This document shows positions 35,217 to 46,570 of a DNA stretch of 64,000 nucleotides, piece by piece. Below the pieces are notes generated by a model. The model did no database searches, was not told where the DNA came from, and saw nothing but the letters and a program-made list of their open reading frames with translations. How positions within the stretch are numbered: position 1 is the first letter of the stretch; the number at the start of each line of letters is the position of its first letter. This DNA is from Vicia villosa (taxonomy: Eukaryota; Streptophyta; Magnoliopsida; Fabales; Fabaceae), in assembly GCF_029867415.1 (NCBI RefSeq), contig NW_026705404.1:1-64000 (forward strand). Reading direction: 5' to 3'. The position numbers were made by a program, and so were the translations under genes.

Positions 35217-36943
35217 TGTAACTCGGTGGGAGAAGTGACTTTATTTTTATTTTGCAAACAAATATTGCGGTGAGCAAGAGTCGCCACCGACTTTTATTTT
35301 TTCTAAGTAGGAAAGGTATAAAAGAACAGGAAAGACCTTCTTTGAAAAGAAATTGAGTTCGGGGGGTAGGTTATACAAAGGGAAGGTGTAAGCACCATTT
35401 GTATCCATGGTTATCCATGGGCTCTTAGTTTCTTAGCTCACTTTTGTTTGAAATGTTTGATTTGTTTGAAAGAGTAGTGTGTGTTTAGAAAAACAGTTTT
35501 GTTTTGAAAATGTCTAAAAAGACAACGTTAGAAAACGGGGTGTGAAAAGCATTTGATTTGTTGTGAGCAAGCACTTAAGAGTTACCTACCCTAAGTTGTA
35601 AGGTCTTTCCTATTCATTAAGGCTTTCCTTGGGCGATAGTACTATCCATACCATTTGAGGATAGGTAGTCCTATACATTGGATGTGCGGGTCATTAAAGG
35701 GTCATCGAATCGTCATAGGGGTTATCCATACCATAAAGAGGGTAGGAAGTCCTATGAGATATGAATAGTCATAAAGGAAACCAGTAAGGATACCTTATCC
35801 ATCAAAGGGACTATCACCATTTAATCGAGGGACAAGATCATTTATACCGAAGGCAACATCGAAGGGACTATGATCTTTAAATCGGAGGGACATGGTGATT
35901 CTGAATCGTAGGCAGCATAGGCTAAGGCATCCTCACATTCGAGGGACTTGACTATTATTCGAAGGCAACCAAGAGGGGGAACCCTAAAGGTAAGTGTGTG
36001 AGCAATAAAAGGGTGTGTGAATTTCAGTTATATTATCTTGAAGTTAGTGATCTAACAGTTACTTTTATCTTACTATACAATCCTAAATCATACATCTAAA
36101 CAGATAATAACAACAGTTATAATGTGCGGAAAGTAAATGTGCGGGGAAAATAACTCCTAAGCTATTACAAAAAAACCTTGCAACCTATACATTGATTTCT
36201 AGTATTTAAATGAATAAGTAAACAATTAAATAATTACGATTAAAACAAGCATGCGTCAAACATTGGAGTATGAGGTGAGAAGATGAATCGAGAGTAATTG
36301 ACATTTAGGGTGGGAAATAAAAATCAGGGTTAAAGGTCGAAACCTAACTAATTTAACTAATCACACTTAAAAGTCTAAATTAATTTTATTTAGTTAAACC
36401 CTAAATTTAATTTAATTATTCAACCCTAATATCTAAATTATCCTAATTAAATTAAATCAAATTAAAACTATGTCAAGATTTAGTTAAAGCCTAAAAAAGA
36501 ACTAAATTTGTTTTTTTTTTTGTAATTTTAATGATTTTTATGTGATTTTTTTTTTGAAAAAAATAATTAAAGAAATAAAAATAAAAATAATTAAAAGAAA
36601 ATAAAATAAATAATAATAACATAAAATAAACTAAAGATGAGAAATTACCTAGTGGAGAAAGTCCACTGCCTCTTGAAGTTCCTCCTTAATGAACTCCAAT
36701 CTTCAGAAAATCCTCTTCTGAACTCTTGAAGCTTCAGATTTGTAGAAAAATCTCAACTCAAAGGAGAGAAACTTTTATACCAGAAGAAAAAAATTCTAAA
36801 AAAAAAAAGTCTCAACTCAAAGGAGAGAAACTTTTATACCTAAAGAGAAAATTTCTTAAAAAAAGTCTCTACTCAAGAAAATGGGAAACTTTTAAGAAGA
36901 GATAATTCTCCAATTGTGTGTCCTGAATCATGAGAGAAGGAGA

Positions 36944-36954
36944 GTTTATATAGG
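36944..36954 (-). promoter_or_regulatory. candidate TATA box of the solo LTR
   Basis: Minus strand CCTATATAAAC, about 395 bp from the LTR start; position and sequence fit a U3/R boundary. Confidence 0.45.
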
Positions 36955-37049
36955 AAAAAGTATAAGGCCATCTTTTGAATTTTTCAATGTGGGACTAAAG
37001 TTAGAAAAAACAAAAACGATTAAAAACAAACCAATATATACAAAATGCA

Positions 37050-37115
37050 CCAAGGGAGATTCGAACTCGTGACCTTTTGTTTGCAAGCCTTACTTCCTAA
37101 CCAATTATGCTATGT
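37050..37115 (-). other. tRNA-like sequence in the solo LTR
   Basis: Minus strand A-box-like TAATTGGTTAGG (37109-37098) and B box GAGTTCGAATCTC (37068-37056). It lies in U3, as do the tRNA-like copies in the left Ogre-like LTR. Confidence 0.5.
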
Positions 37116-37349
37116 TATTTATTTGAAATAAAAAGCTAATTGAAAGTGTATGAAGCATCGGCCAGCATTTTCTATTTATTAAAATTTAAGCAATTTAAGA
37201 GGAAACAACTATATTTTAAAAGAGACTTTAAATCGAATATTTAGAAAATTCATGATGTCAATGTAAATGAACCCGAGATTTTATAAAATCCAATTTTTTG
37301 AAATAGTTTCGAATTTTTGAAAAGTGTGGCCAAATTCTGGGGTACAACA

Positions 37350-38865
37350 GACATCTTCTTTCTTAGTGAATCCCCTTGCTACCAACCTTGCCTTGTATCT
37401 TTTCGACGTCACTCCTTTGATTCCTTCCTTAACTTTGAAAATCCATTTACAGCTGGTTAACCTTGCCTCAGTAGGTTTCTTGATCAGTTCCCAGGTGTGA
37501 TTATCATGAAGAGATTTCATCTCATCATCCATGGCCTTCAGTCATTCAGTCTTATTTCGACTCCTCTTAACTTACTTATAATCTCTAGGTTCTTCGTCCA
37601 AAACCTCACTTGCAGAGATTAAGGCATAAGCTATAAGATCTGCATACCCAAGTCTCTGAGGTGCCTTGATGACTCTTCTCGACCTATCTCTTGATAATAG
37701 GTAGTCATCGACAGTTTCCTCAATTTCATCAGCATCTTTTGCTTCTTCTTCGACTTCATCAGGGATATGCAATTCAGCATCAACATGCTCCACCTCAACG
37801 GGAATCTCTGTCTGTTCCAGCTCTTCTGCACTTCGACCATCATCATCATCAGTTTTCTTGAAAGCCATTTCAGCTTCATAGAAAACTACATCTCGATTGG
37901 TCATACACCTCTTGTGACTTGGCTCTAGGCACCATAGCCTATAAGCTTTTACTCCTTCAGGGTATCCCATGAAAATGCATTTCAGAGCTCTAGGTTTGAC
38001 CTTGTCTTGCCTAATGTGAGCATAGGCTACGCATCCAAATACTCTCAGTTTGTCAAGATCTGGTGGATGTCTCGACCAAACTTCTTCAGGTGTCTTCATA
38101 TCAGATATGTTGCTGTCGAAACAGCCTTAGCCCAGAACACCTTCTTTAATCCAGCACTAGTCAACATACATCTGACTCTCTCCAAAATGTTTTGATTAAA
38201 CCTTTCAGCCAAACAGTTTTGTTGTGGAGTACCTGCAGTAGTTCTGTGCCTTGCAATACCAGAGGCAGCACAAAAGCTATCGAATGCCTCATTGCAAAGT
38301 TCAAGGCCATTGTCGGTTCTCAACCTCTTGACCTTCCTTCCAGTATGATTTTCAACCAGAGTCTTCCAACTTTTGAAATTCTCAAAAGTTTCATCCTTAG
38401 TCTTCTGGATGAATACCCATAATTTTCTGGAATAATCATCGACTATGGATAGGAAATACCTCGCCCTAGAATGTGATGCACACCTTCCAGGCCCCCAAAG
38501 ATCATCATGGATGTAGTCAAGGGATCCATGTGTTCTTTGTTTGCCTTTGTTGAACTTCACTCTGCAAGATTTTCCAAGTACACAAGGTTCACAACACTTC
38601 AGCTTTTCGACTTTGTCTCCACCAAGCAGATTTTGTTTCCCTAATTCGACCAGACCCTTTTCACTGGCATGGCCCAATCACATGTGCCAGACTTCTGTCT
38701 TCGACAAAGGTTTTGTGGATGCAACATTTGTCGAACCACTTACAACTTCAGCCTCAAGGGTATACAAGCCTTGTTTCTTCACGCCTCTCAAGACTTCCTT
38801 CGACCCCTTCATGACTCTCAGGATACTTTTCTCTCCTTGGAAAGCATATCCTTTCTTGTCGAATT
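37350..38865 (-). pseudogene. pol: integrase and RT N-terminal part of element D
   Basis: Right to left: a GAG-pre-integrase stretch (38865-38690) ending in a TGA codon at WHM*LGHASEKG; the integrase finger (CCEPCVLGKSC); and the integrase core with D in HDDLWGPGR, D in RTDNGLELC and E in CLAERFNQN. Next come the tail LRVFGCVAYAHIRQDK, an acidic linker, and RT start NHTWELIKKPTEARLTSCKW. Breaks: a small deletion with stop at about 38096 (STATYLI then MKTPEEVW), and a stop at about 37572. Confidence 0.88.
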
Positions 38866-40079
38866 TGTTAGAACAAGATTTGTTCTGATCAATTATCTTA
38901 GTTTTGATGATAACATTAATATGAATTTTGCTTAAGATAATATGGTACTCTAATCCAATGCAATTTCCCTTTCAGGAAATATATAAAGAGTATGCATAAT
39001 TCAGCGCTCAGAAGCTTTGTCTCAAATGGTTCAGCATGCAACATCAGAACATGGTCTGGCAAGACATCAGAAGATGGTCGAAGCAGAATCAGAACATGGG
39101 TCTATGGAAGCATCAGAAGAACAAGAGAACAGAAGCACTGAAGTTCTGATGGTATCACGCTCAGAAGCACTTCAAGGTCAGAAGATCAGAAGATGCTATG
39201 CACCAAGCTGTTTGACTCTGATGATATTCAAACGTTGTATTCACAAACATCAGATCAGAAGGAAGTACAAGTGGCAAGCTACGCTGACTGACAAAAGGAA
39301 CGTTAAAAGCTATTAAAGGCTACGTCAGTAGACACAGCGTGAACAAGGCTCGAGGTAGTTGACAAAAGCGTATAACATTAAATGCGATGCTGTACGGAAC
39401 ACGCAAAGCATTAAATGCACTCAACGGTCATCTTCTCCAACGCCTATAAATATGAAGTTCTGATGAGAAGCAAGGTTAACGATTCTGCACCAAAACAACT
39501 CATATTAAACTTGCTGAAACGCTGTTCAAATTCAAAGCTCAGAATCTTCATCTTCATCAAAGCTCACTACATTGCTGTTGTAATATATTAGTGAGATTAA
39601 GCTTAAACGATTAAGAGAAATATCACAGTTTGTGATTATAGCTTTTAAGAAGCAATTGTAATACTCTTAGAATTGATTACATTAAGTTGTAATGAACTAG
39701 AGTGATCGTGTGGATCAGAATACTCTAGGAAGTCTTAGAGGCTATCTAAGCAAGTTGTAACTAGAGTGATCGTGTGGATCAGTATACTCTAGAAAAGTCT
39801 TAGAGGGTATCTAAGCAGTTGTTCCTGGAGTGATCAGTGTGTGATCAGAAGACTCTGGAAGACTTAGTTGCTGACTAAGTGGAAAACCATTGTAATCCGT
39901 GCGATTAGTGGATTAAATCCTCAGTTGAGGTAAATCATCTCTGCAGGGGTGGACTGGAGTAGTTTAGTTAACAACGAACCAGGATAAAAATAACTGTGCA
40001 ATTTATTTTTATCTGTCAAGTTTTTAAAGCTACACTTATTCAAACCCCCCCCCCTTTCTAAGTGTTTTTCTATCCTTCA
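38866..40079 (+). repeat. 5' LTR of element E (1214 bp)
   Basis: Starts TGTTAGAACAAGATTTG and ends ...TATCCTTCA, directly before the PBS. Contains TATA-like CCTATAAATA at 39443, two similar GAGTGATCGTGTGGATCAG units at about 39700 and 39762, and many CAGAAG phrases. Confidence 0.88.
39443..39452 (+). promoter_or_regulatory. TATA box of the element E LTR
   Basis: CCTATAAATA, a strong plant TATA match about 580 bp into the LTR. Confidence 0.55.
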
Positions 40080-40080
40080 A

Positions 40081-40093
40081 TTGGCATCAGAGC
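40081..40093 (+). other. primer binding site of element E, TTGGCATCAGAGC
   Basis: Same PBS as element B; the SIRE-lineage form of the tRNA-iMet PBS, one base after the LTR. Confidence 0.88.
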
Positions 40094-40165
40094 GCCGGTT
40101 CTAAGGTGCAAGCACTTAACCGTGTTTAGAAAAGATTCAGGAAGAGAAAAACGCTTCAGTAAAAG

Positions 40166-41110
40166 ATGGTTGATGAAAGTGAAAAGTCTACACCTGCATC
40201 TACATCTGGCTCTGCTGAGCAATACAACGGTAACAATGGTTATACTAGACCGCCGGTATTTGATGGTGAAAACTTTGAATACTGGAAAGATAAACTGGAA
40301 AGTTACTTTCTTGGTCTAGATGGTGATCTATGGGATCTTCTGATGGATGGTTACAAACATCCAGTAAATGCCAGAGGCGTAAAGCTGACAAGGCAAGAAA
40401 TGAATGATGATCAGAAAAAGCTTTTCAGGAATCATCATAAATGCAGAACTGTTTTGCTGAATGCTATCTCTCATGCTGAGTATGAGAAGATATCTAACAG
40501 GGAAACGGCCTATGACATATATGAGTCCTTGAAAATGACTCATGAAGGAAATGCTCAAGTCAAGGAGACTAAAGCTCTAGCTTTAATCCAGAAGTATGAA
40601 GCCTTCAAGATGGAGGATGATGAAGACATTGAAAAGATGTTTTCAAGATTTCAAACTCTTACTGCTGGATTGAGAGTTCTTGACAAGGGATACACCAAGG
40701 CTGATCACGTAAAGAAGATCATCAGAAGCTTACCCAGAAGATGGGGTCCTATGGTGACTGCATTCAAGATTGCAAAGAATCTGAATGAAGTTTCTCTGGA
40801 AGAGCTCATCAGTGCCTTGAGAAGTCATGAAATAGAGCTGGACGCAAATGAGCCTCAAAAGAAAGGTAAGTCTATTGCATTAAAATCCAATATCAAGAAA
40901 TGCACTAACGCTTTTCAGGCTAGAGAAGAAGATCCTGAAGAATCAGAATCTGAAGAAGAAGAAGATGAACTGTCCTTGATCTCCAGAAGGCTAAATCAAC
41001 TCTGGAAAACCAAGCAAAGGAAGTTCAGAGGCTTCACAAGGATGAGACTCATTCAGTGTTCTTTGATTTCTGCATTCAGATTCAATCTGAAAAAGAGTGT
41101 AAAATCATAA
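40166..41110 (+). pseudogene. gag: gag of element E, fused out of frame to integrase
   Basis: Starts MVDESEKSTPASTSGSAEQY; residues 30-240 are the copia Gag domain (PPVFDGENFEYWKDKLESYF, IIRSLPRRWGPMVTAFKIAK, EELISALRSHEIELD). It stops before the zinc knuckle: at about 41030-41040, after KQRKFRG, the DNA jumps into integrase in another frame, so the last 20 or so codons are meaningless. The deletion removed knuckle, protease and the first half of integrase, roughly 1.5 kb by comparison with intact elements (estimate). Confidence 0.85.
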
Positions 41111-42775
41111 AGGTCAGAAGTGATCATGGTGGTGAATTTGAGAACAGATCCTTTGAAGAATTCTTCAAAGAAAATGGTATTGCCCATGATTTCTCTTTTC
41201 CTAGAACTCCACAGCAAAATGGAGTTGTAGAACGAAAGAATAGGACTCTGCAAGAAATGGCCAGAACCATGATCAACGAAACCAATATGGCTAAGCATTT
41301 CTAGGCAGAAGCAATAAACACTGCATGCTATATTCAGAATAGAATCTCTATCAGACCTATTCTAAATAAGACTCCTTATGAATTGTGGAAGAATAGAAAG
41401 CCCAACATTTCATATTTCCATCCTTTTGGATGTGTATGCTTTATTCTGAACACTAAAGATCATCTTGGTAAGTTTGATTCCAAAGCTCAAAAATGTTTCC
41501 TTCTTGGATATTCTGAACGCTCAAAAGGCTACAGAGTATACAATACTGAAACATTGATTGTAGAAGAATCAATCAATATCAGGTTTGATGATAAGCTTGG
41601 TTCTGAAAAACCAAAGCAGTTTGATAATTTTGCAGATTGTGATATTGATATATCAGAAGATGTTGAGCCAAGAAGCAACGCATCAGAAGCAGAGCTTCTC
41701 AGAAGCAAAGAATCTGAAGATCAAGTATCAGCTTCTCTGGAGAATCTAAGCATTTCTGAAGAACCATCTGTCAGAAGATCATCCAGACTCATCTCTGGTC
41801 ATTCAGAAGATGTCATTCTTGGAAAGAAGGATGATCCAATCAGAACAAGAGCATTCCTTAAGAACAATGCAGACTGTCAATTAGGTCTTGTATCTTTGAT
41901 CGAGCCAACTTCTGTTGATCATGCTCTAGAAGATCCAGACTGGATAATTGCTATGCAAGAAGAACTGAATCAGTTTACAAGGAATGATGTTTGGGATCTT
42001 GTTCCTAGACCAGATGGATTCAATATAATCGGTACAAAATGGGTCTTCAGAAACAAGCTCAGTGAGAAAGGTGAAGTGGTAAGGAACAAAGCCAGACTGG
42101 TGGCTCAGGGTTATAGTCAGCAAGAAGGGATTGACTACACAGAAACCTTTGCACCAGTGGCCAGGTTAGAATCTATTCGTCTATTAATTTCATTTGCCAC
42201 TCAACATAATATCACTCTCTATCAGATGGATGTTAAGAGTGCCTTCTTAAATGGTTATATAGATGAAGAAGTTTATGTCCATCAACCTCCTGGTTTTGAA
42301 GACTCTCTGTCTCCTAATCATGTTTTTAAACTAAAGAAATCATTGTATGGATTGAAACAGGCTCCCAGAGCTTGGTATGAACGCTTAAGTTCTTTCCTTC
42401 TGGATAATGGTTTCACTAGAGAAAAAGTGGACACTACTCTCTTTTGTAAAACCTTTAAAAGGGATATTTTAATTTGTCAAATATATGTAGATGATATTAT
42501 TTTTGGAACATCTAATGCTACACTTGGAAAGGAGTTTGCTGAGTCTATGCAGGCTGAGTTTGAAATGAGCATGATGGGAGAACTCAAGTATTTCCTTGGA
42601 ATACAAATAAATCAAACATCAGAAGGAACGTATGTTCACCAAACCAAGTATGTGAAGGAACTTCTGAAGAAGTTTAATCTTCTAGACTGCAAAGAAGCCA
42701 AAACTCCTATGCATCCAACTTGCATCCTAGGTAAGGATGAGGTAAGTAAGAAGGTAGATCAGAAGTTATACAGAG
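41056..42775 (+). pseudogene. pol: integrase end and reverse transcriptase of element E
   Basis: Integrase part: D in VRSDHGGEFEN and E in NGVVERKNRT; the first catalytic D is in the deleted part. A TAG at 41302 replaces the usual Trp (AKHF*AEA). From 41383 open: integrase tail [18 protein letters not shown], acidic linker, RT with [46 protein letters not shown] and [11 protein letters not shown], and [15 protein letters not shown]. It is interrupted at QKLYR by the Ogre2 insertion and continues at 61471 with GMIGSLLYLT. Confidence 0.9.
42771..42775 (+). other. target site duplication CAGAG, left copy
   Basis: CAGAG before Ogre2; the second copy is at 61466-61470. Removing Ogre2 and one copy restores the RT-RNase H frame of E. 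Confidence 0.95.
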
Positions 42776-45700
42776 TGTAATACGGTGAACTGACTTTTTA
42801 TCGATCGAAATGTCGCGGTTAAGCATGAGTCGCCACCGACTTTTATTTTATCCAAACAAATTCGGAAAGGCAAAAAGAAACAGAAAAAAACCTTTTAAAG
42901 AAATCTAAGTTCGGGGGGTAATTTATGCAAAGGGAAGGTGTAAGGCACCCTTTGCATCCATGGTTTTCCATGGGCTCTTAATTGCTTTGCTTGCTCGTTT
43001 GTCTTTAGAAAAAGTAGATGAAAGAAAAAAGTGGACTTTAGCTCGTAAATGAGCGTAGCCAGTTTTTTTGAAGAATTGTGAAAAAGAATATGAAAATTGA
43101 GCATTGCAAGGCAATTAGGGGCAATTACCTTAAACTCAGATAATAGGTCTCTTTTTGCCTTTCAGAATGAAAGGGTCTATCCTTGCCATAAGAGGGCAGG
43201 AAGCCTTTCGTTTGGAGGTTGAAGGGTCATCGAAGCATCCTTTGCCATGAGACTGTCCCATGCCATAGAAGGGCAGGTAGTCTAAGGCAAGGATCAGAAT
43301 AAGCCATTTCGTAGGCAGCCAGAAGATACCTCAGCCTTTTTCCGTAGGCAACTTCCGAGGGTCGAGGTCATATTGTGTATCGAAGGCAGCATCATTTAGG
43401 GTCGTATGACCTTTAGTATTCGAGGCAACACGGCTGAGGTATCTTCGAATTCGAGGGACGTGGCTTATTCTGCAAAAACATAAAGGCAACAGGCAACAAG
43501 GCAACAGGCAACAAGGCAACAGAGAGGGTTACCCAAAAAGTGTGCGTGTGTGCACCAATCACGTGATTATGTTCAGTTATGTTATCTTATAAAATTACGT
43601 GATGCTAATTCAATTGATAAGTTGCACTCCCTATAATTACTAACCACACAATAATATAACAATAATAATGGGGAAGGGAAATTGTAACCAGCGGAGGAGA
43701 GGGGAATTGAAACCAGCGGGATATAAAAATAAAAGGCAAAAGGTTTAACACAAGTAATAATTTGTAAATAGGGTTTAGGGTTACCAATACTCGTAGCTTT
43801 GGCAGTTGACAAACCCTGAAAATTTGGAAAAGAAAGAATAAACAAAGAAGGGTGAGTGCATTATCGGTTCGGAGGCAAATAGGGTTAACCCTAATAAAAA
43901 TAAAGGATAAAGAAATTAATAATAAATAAATAAACAACACTTAGCTTTGCATTTGAATTTGATCTGATATGGTTGGTTAGAGTCGGAGGAAACTTCGGGG
44001 GTAACCCTGAAAAGACAAGGCAGAAAGAGAGGGAGTGAATGCATGCACAGTTCAGAAATAAGGACAAACCCTAAAATTAAAAAGGCAACAGGGTAGACAT
44101 CGAATAAATAAAATACTTAGCTTTTGGTATTTTGATCGGGCGTGTCATCAGAGTGAACCATGTTGATAACCCTGAAAAGGCACAAAAGAAATATTCAGTG
44201 TAGTGGGATGTTCGTCATAAACCCTGATTAGGGTACGAATTTAAATAAGAAAATATAATTATTGGTCTCGCGACCTAATTAATTAAATCAGGAGGAGAAA
44301 AAATAAAATCGAATGTAAAAATAATTTTTATGGGTTTTTATGAATTTTTATGAATTAAATGTAAATTTATAATATTTTAAAAGTAATATCCTAATTAAAA
44401 ACTAATTTAGATGGTAAACAAATAACTTTAATAATATAAATATTAAAATAAATACTATTAATAATAGTTGTTATAAAAAAGATTTTAATAAATAACAAAA
44501 AGGATTGATTTTTAGAAAAAAAAAAAATAAACAAAAAAACAATCATACATATAAATATATAAAAAATAAAGACTATGCAATTAAAAATAAAAAAAATTAA
44601 GAAATTTCTTAGCTTTGATTGTGTGTTGCGCAGGCGTATGGCTTATGGTGTGCACTCGCATCTGGAAGCGTTGGATGGATCTGGAGATTGGACGGACGGC
44701 TGAGATGATGCAAGACCATGGTAGTGCGTGCATCATGATACACGTGATCCCCCCGTTCCCATTCAAAAACGCGCGCCCAGGGCCTCCAACGGGAAGCTGC
44801 CACGCAGTCATCCCCTTCCTCTGGCCGTCGTTTTAGACCTGGAGCGACTTCTACCTACGGACAACGTCCGTTGCTACAACACCTGCGTTTACGAATAGGG
44901 CAAAAACAAAGCAAAAATTTTTCGCGACCTGATGGACATGATCGTCCTGGCCTCCTGAATCTGATGGTACCTGTAATCATGTATAATTTGGCCTAACAAG
45001 AGAAACCCCAATCGGAGCTCTCAAACCCTAACTATGGCGTTACGATCAAAACGGCATATAAATGCAATTAAATCTCCAGAACCACTCAGAGCATCAAGAT
45101 AAACATGAATATGCACCAAGAATACATTAAATATGCGTGTATGATTGATTCCGATTCAAAGTTTAAAAGACTCAGAATACGACTTACAGTGCTTGTTCTT
45201 GATGCTTCAATGCTTGAAAACGATTGGAATTCACTCAATGATGATCCAGGAATGTGTATGGATCGATCAAATGCCCTGAATCGTCCTCTAATGCAAAATT
45301 CGAGTTTGGGATTTTGATGAACTTTGAAGCTCGGGTTTGTTCTTTTGGAGGCAGGATTTCTTGACCCCTAGCATCTGGCTTTGCTCAGTACTTATAAGAG
45401 ACTAATTTAGGTCAATAAAACCAAAAGAAATCTTGTTGAATCTTTGATTTGCAATTTTGGAAAATATGATTGAAATATGTTTCTAAATATGATTCAAATC
45501 CCATCTTTTTCTACCAATTAACCCTTGCACGAATTTTGTATGATTATTGGATATTATTGGTGATTGAATTGATTGAAAAATATAATTGAACCAAATCTTT
45601 TCAAATTTCTTTGATTTATTTGATTTAAATCATATTTTAATAAATAAAAAACCAATAAAAAATCAAATAATCCTCAAAATTTCGTGGCATAGGTTTTGGA

Positions 45701-46557
45701 TCCTCTAGATGACTTGGGAAGCAAGATTGAATCAAAAGATTTTGGGCCCACTTGCAAAAAATCCAAATTCTTCCACATTTTTCCCTCCAAAATAGCCCAA
45801 CTTTGACAAAGCCTATCTCTCTCATTTTTTGAGGTATGGAAGTATTATAAGACTTTTTAGAAACCTTAGAGAGTCCTCTAACCATTGTCTTTGGTCTCAC
45901 ATCAAAATCTTTTTCCATTCTTATTTTATGTCCTTTTGAAAAACATGTCTTTTTGTTGACTTTTGAAAAGGACCTATAATGTATGAAGCCATATCTCTTA
46001 AACCATTGACCTATGGGCTTTGATTCTTGGACCATTGGATAGAGGGATGAATTCTCTTCAAAATAAGCTTTGGTGGGAATTTTTCTGATGAAGTATGAAT
46101 ATTTGGTGAATTTTCAAAGTTTGGTTGACTTTTTTTTAGTTCATGCCCAAAATAGTAACTCTTGACTTTTGACTTCTCTGATCTTTCCTTGTATCATCAT
46201 GATCAACCCTTGATCAAATGATGATTTTAGGGTTATGAGGATGTTGTTGACCAAATATCTTGAGTTTTGACTATATATTGACTTGAAATGACTGTTTTGC
46301 CCTTGAGAGTCGACTGTTGACCTAATCAGGATTTGAGGGACTAAATTTGCTCTGTTTGACTTGAAACTTTATATGGAGATACTTTGGGATGTTAGTGACC
46401 CTATGGAAACACCTTGAGCCATTGATTCAATGATTTTCCTCTGAATTATTCAAACCCTAGTTCAGAGCTTTTGTATAGGAGAGTGTGTTTTGGAGCTTTG
46501 TCTTTTGTTCTGATTTTATGTGTGAAAAATAACATGGGCAAATTTTGGGGTATGACA
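42776..46557 (-). repeat. 3' LTR of Ogre2 (3782 bp)
   Basis: Minus strand TGTCATACCCC ... CCGTATTACA. A PBS-like GGTGGCGACTC lies 51 bp from its 3' end (42837-42827). Short ORFs inside it are repeated in the other LTR and look non-coding. Confidence 0.95.
45391..45398 (-). promoter_or_regulatory. candidate TATA box of the Ogre2 LTR
   Basis: Minus strand CTTATAAG (TCTTATAAGTACTGAGC), repeated at 60299-60306 in the active 5' LTR. Only a weak match. Confidence 0.3.
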
Positions 46558-46570
46558 GCTGCCCCTGTTT
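46558..46570 (-). other. polypurine tract of Ogre2
   Basis: AAACAGGGGCAGC directly before the 3' LTR; the last nine bases are shared with the PPT of element A. Confidence 0.9.

Larger units (their letters stand above)
35217..37349 (-). mobile_element. solo LTR of an Ogre/Tat-type element (2133 bp), inside D RT
   Basis: Minus strand begins TGTTGTACCCCAG (37349) and ends ...CCGAGTTACA (35217). Flanked by GACAC (35212-35216) and GACAT (37350-37354) on the plus strand, one mismatch. The flanks rejoin the RT codons for KED-VDF, so the insertion point is exact. Its U5 end resembles the Ogre2 LTR over about 180 bp (GAGTCGCCACCGACTTTTAT and GGGAAGGTGTAAG). A TATA-like CCTATATAAACTC lies at 36954-36942, and a tRNA-like sequence at 37050-37115. 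No internal domain remains, so it is a solo LTR. Confidence 0.88.

Noticed and set aside
43770..43800. Telomere-like GGGTTTAGGGTTA
   Set aside because: Less than two units, inside an LTR and repeated in the other LTR; not telomeric DNA.
44581..46035. Small ORFs inside the Ogre2 LTRs (also at 59489-60943)
   Set aside because: They occur in both LTRs only because the LTRs are copies, and show no protein features.
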